Below, one piece after another: positions 21,154 to 34,035 of a stretch of DNA of 64,000 nucleotides (positions are counted from its first letter, which is position 1; every line of letters starts with the position of its first letter). The DNA lies in the NCBI GenBank assembly GCA_011799875.1, contig CM022299.1, positions 349,910,526-349,974,525 of the forward strand, read 5' to 3'. The notes under the pieces are model-generated. The model ran no database searches, was not told where the DNA came from, and saw only the letters and a program-made list of their open reading frames with translations. The position numbers and the translations under genes were made by a program. Origin of the DNA: Thinopyrum elongatum. Its lineage: Eukaryota; Streptophyta; Magnoliopsida; Poales; Poaceae.

Positions 21154-22731
21154 TGATACGTCTCCAACGTATCTATAATTTTTTATTGTTCCATGCTGTT
21201 ATATTATCATTCTTGGATGTTTTATAATCATTTTATAGCAACTTTATATCATTTTTTCGTACTAACCTATTGACATAATGCCCAGTGCCAATTGCTATTT
21301 TTTGCTTGTTTTTTACTTCGCAGAATATTAGTACCAAACGGAGTCCAAACGCAGCGAAACTTTTTGGAGAAATGTTTTGGACCAGAAGACACAAGTTGGG
21401 CCGAAGAAGTACCGGAGAGGGGGCCCAAGGGGAGCACAACCTCCCAAGGCACGCCCAGGAGCCCAGGCGTGCCTCGGTGGGTTGTGCCCACCTCGGTGAC
21501 GCCCCGCACCGCATCTTTACTCTATAAATACCCCAATATTCCAAAAACCCTAGGGGAGTCGACGAAAAACAATTCCAGCTGCCACAAGTTCTAGAACCAC
21601 GAGATCCAATCTAGACACCATCACGGAGGTGTTCATCATCCTCATTGGTGCCTCTCCGATGATGCGTGAGTAGTTCATCATAGACCTACAGGTCCGTAGG
21701 CAGTAGCTAGATGGCTTCTTCTCTCTTTTTGATTCTCAATACAATGGTCTCTTGGAGATCTATTTGACGTAACTCTTTTTGCGGTGTGTTTGTTGGGATC
21801 CAATGAACTTTGAGTTTATGATCAGATCTTTATCCATGAATATTATTTGAGTCTTCTTTGATCTCTTATATGCATGATTACTTATAGCCTCGTATTTCTT
21901 CTTTGAATATTTGGTTTAGTTAGGCCAACTAGATCGATTTTTCTTGCCATGGGAAGAGGTGATTTGTGATGGGTTCGATCGTGCGGTGTTCTTTCCTAGT
22001 GACAGAAGGGTCAGCAAGACACACATGTATCGTTGCTATTAAGGATAACAAGATGGAGGTTATTCCTACATGAATAGATCTCATCTACATCATGTCATCG
22101 TTCTTATTGCATCACTCCGTTTCTCCATGACCTTAATGCACTAGATGCATGCTGGATAGCGGTCGATGTGTGGAGTAATAGTAGTAGATGCAGGCAGGAG
22201 TCGGTCTACTAATCTTGGACGTGATGCCTATATAATGATCATTGCATGGATATCATCATAATTATTTGAGGTTCTATCAATTGCCCAACAGTAATTTGTT
22301 TACCTACCGTATGCTATTTTTCTCGAGAGAAGCCACTAGTGAAATCTACAGCCCCCGGGTCTATTCTCCATCATATTTGCTTTGAGATCTATTTTTATTT
22401 TCTTTTATTTTCAGATCTATATTATCAAAAACCCAAAAATACCTTGTTGCACTTTTTTATTACTTATTTTATTTCGTGTTTTATCGAGAGCTATTTATCC
22501 AATCTACCACAAATTTATCTATCTTTTTACCGTGGAGGGATTGACAACCCCTCTTACGCATCGGGTTGCAAGTATTTGTTCTTTGTGTGCAGGTACCGCT
22601 TACATAGTGTTGCTTGGTTCTCCTACTGGATTGATACCTTGGTTTCATAACTGAGGGAAATACCTATTGTAGTTGTGTTGCATCATCCCTTCCTCTTGGG
22701 GGGAAATACCGACGTAGTTCAAGCGACATCA
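21154..22731 (+). repeat. 5' LTR of the nested non-autonomous element
   Basis: TGATACG...GACATCA, 1578 bp, closely similar to 26388-27963 with scattered substitutions. A TATA-like 'ctataaatacc' lies at 21521-21531, the probable transcription start region, shortly after the GC-rich block at 21420-21510. Confidence 0.9.
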
Positions 22732-23040
22732 AAAGGAATTTCTAGCGCCGTTGCCGGGGAGCATCAAGTCAAGATAGTCTCCCAACAACTTGCCAATTTC
22801 TGGTGCCGTTGCCGGGGAGACATGATGAACATCTATCAGGTTCCTAAACACAAATCTCATCTCCTTGCAATTTACATTATTTGCCATTTGTCTCTTGTTT
22901 TCATCTCCCCCACTTCACAAATATTTGCCTTTTTATCTGCCATCTTTCCGTTTGCCTTTTTCTTGTTCGATCTTTTGTTTGCTTGTGTTACCATGTGCCT
23001 TCTATTTCCTTGCATATTCGCTTGATAAAAATCTATTGAT

Positions 23041-23925
23041 ATGGATCCTCATCCACTTGCTAATCTTTTTAAAAGATCCAATTATGATGAACCAATTGCT
23101 AGTGAATTGAGTGCATTGGATTATCTCTATGAAGTTTTGCTTGAAATTCATGAATCTAAAGATTGTGATGAAGTGTTGGAAGAAGAAATTGATAAAGTGA
23201 TTCATGATATCTTATTCAATGAAAAGCATGATTGCAATGGTGTTATTATAAATTCTATTAATGTCAATTGTGTTAGTGATATGCAAAACCCCAAGCTTGG
23301 GGATGCTAATTTTGATATGTCCACTCTTTATTGTAATGATCATGATTGGGGTGATTCTTCTAATGATCTTGAAAATTTATTTAAGCCTCATGATGAATGT
23401 GTTAGCGATAATAATGTTTGCAATAATATTGGAAGTGGGTTCAGAAGTGCGTCAAATTTAGGTAAAAATAATCCCACATATTTGGAGAGTGTTCAATCTT
23501 ATGAAATTTTTGATAAAAGTGGGCTTGGAGAGGTCATGACTTTATTTGATGATAATCCCTCTATTTTGGAAGAGTGTCAACTTTGCATGCATGTAGATCA
23601 TGTAGAGAATATGTTGTGTGATAGCTATATTGTTGAATTTGAATATGATCCCACATGTAATTATTATGAGAGAGGGAAATATGGTTGTAGAATTTTTCAT
23701 GTTACTAAATTACCTCTCTTCATGTTGAGATTGTCTATGTTTTATTCTTCTTCCTTGCATATGCTACAAATTGCTCGTCTTGATAAATTGTTTGCTTATA
23801 AAATGCCTATGCATAGGAAGAGAGTTAGACTTAAATGTGTTTGTCACATGCTACATGATGCTCTATTTGTGTTTTCAATTATTGTCTTTCATGTGAGCAT
23901 CATTGAAATCCCAAGCCTATCTTAA
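23041..23925 (+). CDS. 294-aa protein of unknown function in the non-autonomous LTR element
   Basis: An intact frame begins MDPHPLANLFKRSNYDEP about 310 bases after the 5' LTR and ends at TAA. The first 200 residues are acidic and rich in Asn, Asp and Cys ('HDWGDSSNDLENLF', 'ECQLCMHVDHVENMLC'). The C-terminus turns basic and hydrophobic ('HRKRVRLKCVCHMLHDALFVFSIIVF'), with a possible membrane-like segment at the end. I recognise no gag, protease or zinc-knuckle domain. Its position after the LTR is that of gag, so a packaging role is conceivable. It is longer than the surrounding AT-rich sequence would give by chance and lies on the element's sense strand. Confidence 0.55.
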   Translation: MDPHPLANLFKRSNYDEPIASELSALDYLYEVLLEIHESKDCDEVLEEEIDKVIHDILFNEKHDCNGVIINSINVNCVSDMQNPKLGDANFDMSTLYCNDHDWGDSSNDLENLFKPHDECVSDNNVCNNIGSGFRSASNLGKNNPTYLESVQSYEIFDKSGLGEVMTLFDDNPSILEECQLCMHVDHVENMLCDSYIVEFEYDPTCNYYERGKYGCRIFHVTKLPLFMLRLSMFYSSSLHMLQIARLDKLFAYKMPMHRKRVRLKCVCHMLHDALFVFSIIVFHVSIIEIPSLS

Positions 23926-26387
23926 TGGCTATAAAGAAAGAGCTTGTTGGGAGACAACCCAATGAATAAAATTTATTTTTACCTTTTTATTTCTGTTTTT
24001 GAGTGTTTGCACAATTATGATACTGTTATGATTGTGTTTTTATGTTTTAATTAGTTTTCGTGCCAAGCTAAGCCTTTGGGATCATGTTGGGTGATAGTTG
24101 ATTTGATCTTGTTAGAAAACAGAAACTTTTGCGTCCAGTAACATAATTTTCAAAATTCACAAAAGTGACGAAAAATTATGAATTTTTTACACAGGATTTA
24201 TATACAAATTGCCTACGTTTTCCTAATTTTTAAGAATTTTTGGAGTTATAGAAGTATACGAAGGTTCAAATTGCTACAGACTGATCAGTTTTTGACAGAT
24301 TCTGTTTTCTTTGCGTTGTGTGCTTATTTTGATGAATCTATGGTTTGTATCGAGGGGTATAAGCCATGGTAAAGTTGGAATACAGTGGGTATAATGCAAT
24401 AATAAAATATGAATGGGTTTTCAACAGTACTTGGAGTGGTGATTTGCTTTGTTATACTAACGGATCTCACGAAGGTTTTGTTAAGTTTTGTGTGATTGAA
24501 GTTTTCAAGTTTTGGGTGAGATCACGATGGATGAAGGAATAAGGAGTAAAAAGAGCTTAAGCTTGGGGATGCTACCACACCCCAAGGTAATATTCAAGGA
24601 TAAACAAGCAACTAAGCTTGGGGATGCCCCGAGTGGCATCCCCTCTTTCTTCTAACGACCATTGGTATTTACTTGGAGCTATATTTTTATTCGTCACATA
24701 TCATGAGTTTTGCTTGGAGCGTCTTGTATTATATGATTCTTTGCTTGTTTTGCTTTTTAATTTGTCACAAGTATCCTTGCTGGACACACCTATTTGAGAG
24801 AGCCAAAATTATGCTATGATTTGTTAGAATTGCTCTTTATGCTTCACTTAAAAATTTTGAGCTATGGAATTGCTCTAGTGCTTCACTTATATCTTTTTGA
24901 GCACGGTGTGCTTTAATATGTTTGAAGAAATACTCTCATGCTTCACTTAGATTTATTTGAGAGTTAGTAATTTTGAAGAAATTCTCTCAAGCTTCACTTA
25001 TATTATTTTGAGAGATGAAAATCTTTATGCCCATGTTCTTCACTTAAATTTATTTGAGCTTGCCAAAAGCAATTGCAATATATGAAACTAGTCCCAAAGT
25101 GATAGATATTCAAGAGGGATATAATAAAAACTTTCATGACGAACATTGGACAAAATAAACTTGATTCTTTGTAATAGTATTGAGATATGATGATAGTGAT
25201 ATGTGAGTCATGTTGGTGAGTAATTATGCTTTAGTAAGAATATTGGTGTTAAGGTTTGTGATTACCTATGGAAGCACGAAAGTTAATAGTTATGCAATGA
25301 AATTACATCCTACTTGTGGTGCGTTATTCGGTGTTAGTTATGCTTAATGCTTTTTTATGTGATTTTTTGTTTCTTGGTTGGTCGCTTCTCAATCTTTTGC
25401 TAACCTTCACTTGTACTAAGTAGAAATACTACTTGTGCATCCAAAATCCTTAAACCCAGTTTTTCCATATGAGTCCACCATACCTACCTATATGCGGTAT
25501 TTCCGTGCCGTTCTAAGCAAATTTGTATGTGCCAACTCTATTATTCAAGTAAATTTCCTTTTTGTGTGTTCGTACCGCTCATGAAACGGTAGGGGGTGGT
25601 TGATATTTTTCCATGCTAGATGTGTTATTCTCAAGATGAGTGTTTATTCACTTTTCATTGCACGAGAGTACGACAAAGTTATTAGGGATGCCCAGTCCCG
25701 AAATGAAAAATGAATTTACTTTATGTTGTCAAATAATAAATTCTTCGAAAAGTGTTGGTATGGACGGTACCCGTGGATACGGCTAGCCGTGGAACGTGAA
25801 AGAATGGTGGAAAAAGGAATAAACTTTATTTTCTGTTTGGGAACCGCATATGATATATCTAGCATGGAAAGTATTGGGAACTACTCGATCGTTTTCGTTG
25901 ATGGGAAAGGCATGCCACCCAAAATGTTTTCTCTCTCTTTTTCGCTTTGAGCTCTGGCACCTCTACAAATCCCTACTTCCCTCTGCGAAGGGCCTATCTA
26001 TTTACTTTATGTAATTTTTATTTTTATTTGAGTCTCCATCTTCTCTTATAAAGCACCAACTAAGGGGCACTATGATCGTACTTGAGCATTGGATGTAGCT
26101 AATATGCGAGTGTGTTTCATGAATGGATCAATAATTGAGCATGATGGGCTAGGGATAACTTTCTTTAGTGTTGATATTTTTAAAGACATGGTTGCTTGTT
26201 GATATGCTTGAGTAATGAAATCTTCATGTCAAAACTAGACTATTGCTTTGAACCATATAAAAGTCCAAATGTACATGCTACAAAAGAAAAAAATATGTGA
26301 TGAACATGTTAGGCAGCATTGCACATCAAAATTATGTTTTTATGATTTACCTACTCGAGGATGAGTAGGAATTAAGCTTGGGGATGC
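23926..26387 (+). other. Non-coding 3' interior of the non-autonomous element
   Basis: No further coding frame is supported. The 14-base motif aagcttggggatgc, used as the presumed polypurine tract at 26374-26387, also occurs at about 23294, 24562 and 24612. Short repeats of 'cttcacttatat...ttgag' type recur between 24835 and 25070. Confidence 0.55.
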
Positions 26388-27963
26388 TGATACGTCTCCA
26401 ACGTATCTATATTTTTGTATTGTTCCATGCTGTTATATTATCATCCTTGGATGTTTTACAATCATTTTATAGCAAATTTATAACATTTTTTGGGACTAAC
26501 CTATTGACATAGTGCCAAGTGCCAATTGTTATTTTTGCTTGTTTTTTACTTCGCAGAATATCAGTACCAAACGGAGTCCAAACGGAGCGAAACTTTTTGG
26601 AGATTTTTTTGGACCAGAAGACACAAGTTGGGCCGAAGAAGTACCGGAGAGGGGGCCCGAGGGGAGCACAACCCCCCGGGGCGCGCCCAGGAGCCCAGGC
26701 GTGCCCCGGTGGGTTGTGCCCACCTCGGTGACCCCCCGCATTGCCTCTTTGCTCTATAAATACCCCAATATTCCAAAAACCCTAGGGGAGTCGACGAAAA
26801 ATAATTCCAGCCGCCGCAAATTCCAGAACCACGAGATCCAATCTAGACACCATCACGGAGGGGTTCATCATCCTCATTGGTGCCTCTCCGATGATGCGTG
26901 AGTAGTTCATCATAGACTTACGTGTCCGTAGGCAGTAGCTAGATGGATTCTTCTCTCTTTTTGATTCTCAATACAATGGTCTCTTGGAGATCTATTTGAT
27001 GTAACTCTTTTTGCGGTGTGTTTGTTGGGATCCAATGAACTTTGAGTTTATGATCGGATCTTTATCCATGAATATTATTTGAGTCTTCTTTGATCTCTTA
27101 TATGCATGTTTACTTATAGCCTCGTATTTCTTCTTTGAATCTTTGGTTTAGTTAGGCCAACTAGATCGATTTTTCTTGCCATGGGAAGAGGTGCTTTGTG
27201 ATGGGTTCGATCGTGCGGTGTTCTTTCCCAGTGACAGAAGGGTCAGCAAGACACACATGTATCATTGCTATTAAGGATAACAAGATGCAGGCTATTCCTA
27301 CATGAATAGATCTAATCTACATCATGTCATCGTTCTTATTGCATTACTCCGTTTCTCCATGAACTTAATGCACTAGATGTATGCTGGATAGCGGTCGATG
27401 TGTGGAGTAATAGTAGTAGATGTAGGCAGGAGTCGGTCTACTAATCTTGGATGTGATGCCTATATAATGATCATTGCCTGGATATCGTCATAATTATTTG
27501 AGGTTCTATCAACTGCCCAACAGTAATTTATTTACCCACCGTATGCTATTTTTCTCGAGAGAAGCCACTAGTGAAATCTACGGCCCCCAGGTCTATTCTC
27601 CATCATATTTGCTTTGAGATCTATTTTTATTTACTTTTATTTTCAGATCTACATTATCAAAAACCCAAAAATACCTTGCTGCACTTTTTTATTACTAATT
27701 TTATTTCACGTTTTATCGAGAGCTATTTATCCAATCTACCACAAATTTATCTATCTTTTTACCGTGGAGGGATTGACAACCCCTCTTACGCGTCGGGTTG
27801 CAAGTATTTGTTCTTTGTGTGAAGGTACCGTTTACATAGTGTTGCTTGGTTCTCCTACTGGATTGATACCTTGGTTTCATAACTGACGGAAATACCTACC
27901 GTAGTTGTGCTGCATCATCCCTTCCTCTTTGGGGGAAATACCGACTTAGTTCAAGCAACATCA
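26388..27963 (+). repeat. 3' LTR of the nested non-autonomous element
   Basis: TGATACG...AACATCA, 1576 bp, paired with 21154-22731. It is followed directly by the GACAG duplication and the rest of the LARD LTR. Confidence 0.9.
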
Positions 27964-29854
27964 GACAGCTGAAACGGAGGGGGACGGTTCCACGTTCGCT
28001 ATGCTAGGGACGTGTGACAGACGAACGGAGCGTGTATTCGAAATCGTCACGTTTTTCTAAGCAACTTTCTTATACAAAGTATTTTCATCCGAGATACGAT
28101 TTATTTTATATTAATTTCCAAAGTTTTAATTCATTTTCTATAATCATTATTATTTAATTTAATTGAAAAACAGAATTATTACATCTACGTGTGGGACCCG
28201 TCTGTCATTGCCACAGTTTTAATTAAACAAAACTAATTATCTAATCAGGTAATTAGGTTAATTAAACAGAATTAATTAACTTAAATAATTAATTAATATT
28301 ATTTAATTCTTTCTTTTTTACATTTCGTCCGACCCACCTGGCAGTGGTCCACTCGACCACCCAGCCTGGGCACGCACGCACACACGCGAGCTCGCAGAGC
28401 ACGGCAGCAGCGGGCTCAGGCGAGGGGTGGGGGCTCCGGCGGCCAGAGCGGGCGCGGTAGTGGCGGTGGAGGCGGGCCCGACGGCGAACGGTGCGTGGGG
28501 GCGGCGGCCGCAGCGGGCGAGCATTGTCAGGCGAGCAGCAGGGCGCGGGAGCGTTGGGCGCGGGCGGCTCCGACGCGGCGGTGGCCAGCGGCACGAACGT
28601 GGGGCAAGGGCTGCCGGGAGCGAGAGAGCAGCAGCGGAGTGAGAGCAGCAAGGCAGCCAAGCACGCGGGCGCATGGGCGGGGGGCGGCGAGGCAGGGAGC
28701 GGCCTGGGCGGATGCGGTGACGCATGGCCGGGCGCGGACGTGGGCGCGAGGGCGACGGGCAAGGCGCGGCCGGAACGCGACGGTGGCTCGGTTTGTTCCG
28801 GGGCTAGCTACCGAACGACCAAGCAACGACGACGGGAAACAGAGCTTCGGCTACGGAGGAAACTAGCGCTCGGGGACGTGCGCGAGGCAATAGCAAGCGG
28901 GGAAAGGAGCGGAGGCTCACAGCGGGGGACGACGACGGCGAGCTCGCGTCGACGTGGGAAGGACCGAAGCGGGGCTAATCGCCGGCAAGGTTGATGGCCG
29001 TCGTGGGTGACAAGGAAGCCGAAGGCGATGAAGCATCCACATCAAGGTCGATCCGCGGACATAGTTGACATGGGGGTCGACGGCACTGCTCATGGGCATT
29101 CTCTGGCACCGTGGGGAAACTCCGGTGCGCGCGGGCGACAACGGCATGATGACGGTGGCGTCGGTTGCGTGTGGGGGGAGGAAACGACACGGGGGAAGGG
29201 GGAAGGAGGACTAGGGTTCGCAGAGGGGTTGGGGACGAGGTCTTGTAGTCGTCCACGACCACAGGGGAGCACCGGTGTTGCGCATCGGTCGGCGATGGCG
29301 CATCCGAGCTGCTCGCGTGCTGACACTCACGAGGAAGAAGGCGATGGCCATTTGATGTGGGTTGGGCAAAGTTCTGTGCATTGCTAGGCCTAAGTGCATA
29401 ATGCCATTTTCCTATTTTACATTTCTGTAACAAAATCTCCTACTGTTTTCTATTTAGATTAGTCAACAATTGATTTTTGTTTAATATGAAACTTGTCACA
29501 CAAATAGAGGGAAACACCCTCGGGCTGCACAAAAAGTTTTAAAGCATTTGGGATTGTTTATCTATTTTTAGAAATTGAAACGGTTAACTAATTGGATGTT
29601 GGTCCATTGTTATTATTTCCAGAGGCATTTTAAACATCTCCAAAAATGTTTGTTAATGCAAGATAATTATGTAGTGAATATTTTCAACCTAAAGAACATT
29701 TTTAATTTACCAATTAAAGAAATAATAATTTGACTTGTTATTTGAATTTTAATTTGACTTGATTTTTAATCAAGTGACAATTGGCTTAGTAAAATGGTGA
29801 TGACATGGCATCATTAGGGTGAGGTTACTTTAGCATGAGTCTCGGGGTGTTACA

Positions 29855-32447
29855 AATCTCCTCCACTACAAGAAATCTCATCCCGAGATTTAAGAGGTCG
29901 AGTAACGGGGAAGGAATTGGTTACAAAATTCTAATGAGTCTTCTCGTCCTTGGTTGCTCTTCTCGAAGAAGTTGATCCCTCTCATTGATGTCTTCATTTC
30001 TCTACTTCAGGTCATCATGATGAAGTCATCATACTATCTTCGGGTTCCATCATACTTACGAATAGGAAAGGGCAGCTCGACAACGATAGAATGCTATAAG
30101 GGGTAATCATCGGGGGTTATCCCATGAATGAACACATGTGTATCTCTCGAGTTGAACAATTATAACACATCAAGAGAAAAGTAAGAAGGTACAATAAGAA
30201 GTTTCAAACGGATAGACAATCGTTCGATGCCTGAAACAAAGTGTGAAAGGGTCCAGAGCAACGAGAATAAGTATTGCGTTTGATACCAGAACAGATCAAT
30301 AGGAAGGTGGCTCGTGAATTATATATGAATATATGAAGCCAAGCGCGAGAGGTAACTTTGGAAATAGGGATGTACAGGAGAGTCAGGTTTTGATCCTATG
30401 GAACTTTGGGTTAGGGGCCCACCATGTTGTTTAAAAGTAGGAAGGGCGCTGACACCTTGCATGGTCATGATAGCAAGACAGGTCAGAGGATAGCCTGTCA
30501 GTTATGTTGGCAACAACATCGGTACCAAGGGCGAGGGACAGAGAGAACCATTTTCTTGCTCGTTGAATGAGGCAGACCAATAGGCTAAGTTCTCGTCCAT
30601 TGGTGGTTACCGGAATGTCATCAACAATAGTAACAAGGTTATACTTGACAGAGTTGTGCAGCGAGGTATTTACATAAGTAGGGAAATATTGCTGCTTAGA
30701 TCATATAGATCACAAGAAAGGTTAAACAAAACAATGGAAAGTAAAATGTGATTATTAGATTAATCAAAACAATGGAAAGGAAAATGTGTTTATACTCGAG
30801 TAACAAGAGTATATCTTTCCCAAGGAAAAGCAGAGCATGATATACATGATAGGACTCCAAGTATTTAACCATTTAGACAAAGGGGCAAGGAATTTATGAT
30901 GTTTACCCCTACAACGGTGTTCGGATAATTGATCAAGAAACAGTTAGCATTGCGCTTCCAATGCTCCCTTTGATGATCGGAATACCACAGTCATGCTTCG
31001 GGATAGCATCGACATGGTTATCAGGTAAAGGTCGGACTTTGGGAACACAAAGGATCCAGCAGGAACTGCTAGAAACAACTCATACAATTTCATCATTGAA
31101 AAAGATGAGGATGTGAACAATGGGCTAAACAACAATTCATCGAGATTTCCACAATTAATGGAACAAGGTGATAGCATTAGACACACCAAAGTATATAATG
31201 AAGTATGTTCGAGGAGAACTTCCACAATTAAACATTGAATGAAAGTGCACCTGGAAATATGGACCAAGTAGCACGAGCAATGTTAGAATGGTGATGCAAT
31301 AACCAAAAGACTTGGAATGAAGCTATCGACCATTCACTTCAAAGCAATAGGGCTGATAGAAGTTTAGAATTCACACATCGTAGTTCAATTGTCGGTATTC
31401 CGGTTAGGGACAGCACGGGAACCAAGAAATGAATGGGGATGGCGAGAAGTATTACTATATCAAGAATTAATAGGTGTAGCAATTCTCTCAACATCCTTGA
31501 CATAAAAGAAGGTAGTACTCCAAGGTAGAACATAACATAAGTTGGATAGCAAGGAACTCAAGGTACATCACAAACATGAACAAGTTTGTGTTGGAGGGAA
31601 GGCAATAATGTTGTTGATGGTAACACGAATCATCGGGGGGGGGCAAGGATGGTATTCCGCATCATGAATTCGATTGATATCTTGGAAGGAGTCAAAATAT
31701 TGATGACGTTCACGACAATTTTTTTCGATAGGCTCCCTGAAGAAGCAATCGAACAGCGACTGCATCTAGCAAAAGGATTGGTCCGGTGAAAGATTATTGG
31801 AACCACGGTTACGACACCAACTCGGAATCAGGCTTGTTGTTCGAGGTGAAACGATAAGACGAGGAAGATCGACGTAAGCTTAGCTCATCATTGAAAGTTG
31901 TGCTCCGGGAATAAGGACCAGGTGGCACAACTAAAATTAGCACGATAATTATGTAGCCGATCAGGCTAGGAATGACGTGATGGAGCATTAAACTTCCCAA
32001 CAACAAGGTAATAGGAGTACTGAATCGCAGTGTGCATCCGATTCACTATTCAGTGTTCTCGATTGACGACAACCCAGAACCCGTGTAGTGGCTATGACAG
32101 GGAAAGGTACTACTTCATCATAAATTCATAAGATGTAGTGCAATGGCGCGATATCCTCGATCTACCAGGGGGTAATACTCGAAGGTTGATCAAAATAGAG
32201 GTTGGGCAGGCGTATTGATGTGCAGAAGACAAGTACTTTAACTCGTCCGAGAAATGGGGTCAAAGAAGCACAATTATGGTCGGAACCAGGATTGCAAAAG
32301 ACCAAATCCCAGATATAAGATGAACTTATACCAAGGGAACAATTAATTTTAATAGAAGCTTCAATGATAAGATCTACATCGTGTCCATGGGCATGAACAC
32401 AAAGTTCAAGGTCGACTCCCACTTCTCCAATGGATATTCTTTCATTC
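29855..32447 (-). other. LARD internal region, left part
   Basis: Non-coding interior next to the 3' LTR. The minus-strand sequence entering the LTR is purine-rich (complement of aatctcctccac, 29855-29866), a likely polypurine tract. Many short A/G-rich frames occur, none convincing. It resumes at 41609 after the Copia insertion. Confidence 0.65.
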
Positions 32448-34035
32448 TGAAAGGATCGAGAAGAGGGGTCTAGAGGGGGGTGATTAGACCCTTAACAAGT
32501 AAAAGTGGTAGTTTTTAATTTCTTCAAGTTAAGGTTGAGTTTAGCACATGTTAAGGCACTCTCCATACATTTCAAGCAAGCATGACAAGAGTATATGCAG
32601 CGGAAAGAGTAAAGCATGCAAATTGCAAGAAAGTAAAGGGATGGGATTGGAGTTTGCAAACGCAATGGAGACACGGAGATTTTTGGCGTGGTTCCGATAG
32701 GTGGTGCTATCGTACGTCCACGTTGATGGAAACTTCAACCCATGAAAGGTAACGGCTGCGCGAGTCCATGGAGGGCTCCAGCCATGAAGGGTCCACGAAG
32801 AAGTAACCTTGTCTATCCCACCATGGCCATCGCCCACGAAGGACTTGCCTTACTCGGGTAGATCTTCACGAAGTAGGCAATCTCCTTGCCCTTACCAACT
32901 TCTTGGTTCAACTCCACAACTTGACGGAGGCTCCCAAGCGACACCTAACCAATCTAGGAGATACCACTCTCCAAAAGGTAATAGACAGTGTGTTGATGAT
33001 GAACTCCTTGCTCTTGTGCTTCAAATAATAGTCTCCCCAACACTCAACTCTCTCTATCAAATTTGGCTATGGTGGAAAGATGATTTGAGTGGAAAGCAAC
33101 TTGGGGAAGGCTAGAAATCAAGATTCTTGTGGTAGGATTGGAATGTCTTGATCTCAACACATGAGTAGGTGGTTCTCTCTCAGAAAATGTATGGTGGAAG
33201 TGTAGGCACGTTCTGATGGCTCTCTCCACGAATGAAGAGGGGGTGGAGGGGTATATATAGCCTCCACACAAAATCCAACCATTACACACATTTGACCCAT
33301 CTCGGTGAGACCGAATAGTTAAACTCGGTGTCACCGATTAGTTCAAAAATGTGAACGTTAGGAATCTCGGTGGGACCGACTGGGATGACTCGGTGGGACC
33401 GATGTGCAAGGGCTTAGGGCAAACCTCATCTTGTTGGCGCCGATTGCGTCAAGTCAGTGAGACCGAAGTTAAGTAATACGGCAAAAGAGAGTTGGTCAAG
33501 ACAACTCGATGAGACCGATTGCATAACTCGGTGAGACTGAAATAAATGCAACAAGTCATAGAGTGTTGGCAAGGCCATCTCGGTGAGACCGAGACCCGTA
33601 TCGGTGAGACCGAATTGCTAGGGTTTCTGGATGTGGCTATGTCATATGAACTCAGTGGCTCCGAATAGAAAGAATCGGTGGGGCCGAGTTGGATTTTAAG
33701 TTTTGGACATATTTGGATGGAGAAAGTGGTTGAGGGTTTTGGAGCAATATCACTAAGCATTTGAGCAAGCAAGCCATTAAGAAACACCTCATCCCCTTTT
33801 AATAGTATTGGCTTTCCTATGGACTCAATATGATCTTGGATCACTAAAATAAAGATGAAGAGTCTTGAGCTTTTGCCAATATTTGTCCTTAGCACTTTGA
33901 TGGGTTTCCACATCCTCTTGTCCATGCCACGCCATTGTTGAACTTGTCTGAAGTATACTAGATGAAACCATTAGTCTAACAAGAGATATGTTGACATTAT
34001 TTACCAAAATCACTCGGGGAGCACTTGTGCTTTCA
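32448..34035 (-). repeat. 3' LTR of the Copia element
   Basis: Matches 40008-41608. It contains many dispersed copies of a 14-base motif of the type ctcggtgagaccga between 33300 and 33690, a repeat cluster shared by both LTRs. The plus-strand TATATATAG at 33251-33259 is on the opposite strand to transcription. Confidence 0.9.

Larger units (their letters stand above)
21154..27963 (+). mobile_element. Non-autonomous LTR retrotransposon nested in the LARD LTR (6.8 kb)
   Basis: Two LTRs of 1578 and 1576 bp (21154-22731, 26388-27963) start TGATACGTCTCCAACG and end AACATCA or GACATCA. A perfect 5-bp duplication GACAG flanks the element (21149-21153, 27964-27968). The interior has one substantial frame and no RT, integrase or protease. 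The purine-rich 'aagcttggggatgc' directly before the right LTR (26374-26387) is the likely polypurine tract and sets the plus orientation. LTRs of this type are very abundant in Triticeae; I do not assign a family name. Confidence 0.9.
18950..29854 (-). repeat. 3' LTR of the LARD-like element (interrupted)
   Basis: On the plus strand it runs TGTGACGCCTTCGATTC ... GGGGTGTTACA; as an LTR on the minus strand it is TGTAACACC ... GGCGTCACA. The pieces 18950-21153 and 27964-29854 are joined by a GACAG overlap and total about 4.09 kb. The block 28330-29300 is strongly GC-rich and gives long but meaningless open frames. A (GTA)n run lies at 19253-19296, the place where CACTA-2 inserted in the other LTR. 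Confidence 0.85.

Noticed and set aside
28289..29433. Long GC-rich open frames on both strands
   Set aside because: They lie within the LARD LTR, overlap on both strands and are Ala/Arg/Gly/Pro-rich, as expected from GC-rich non-coding DNA.
33251..33259. TATATATAG in the Copia LTR as a promoter
   Set aside because: It is read here on the strand opposite to the element's transcription. TATA-like palindromes are strand-ambiguous, so it is not listed as a feature.
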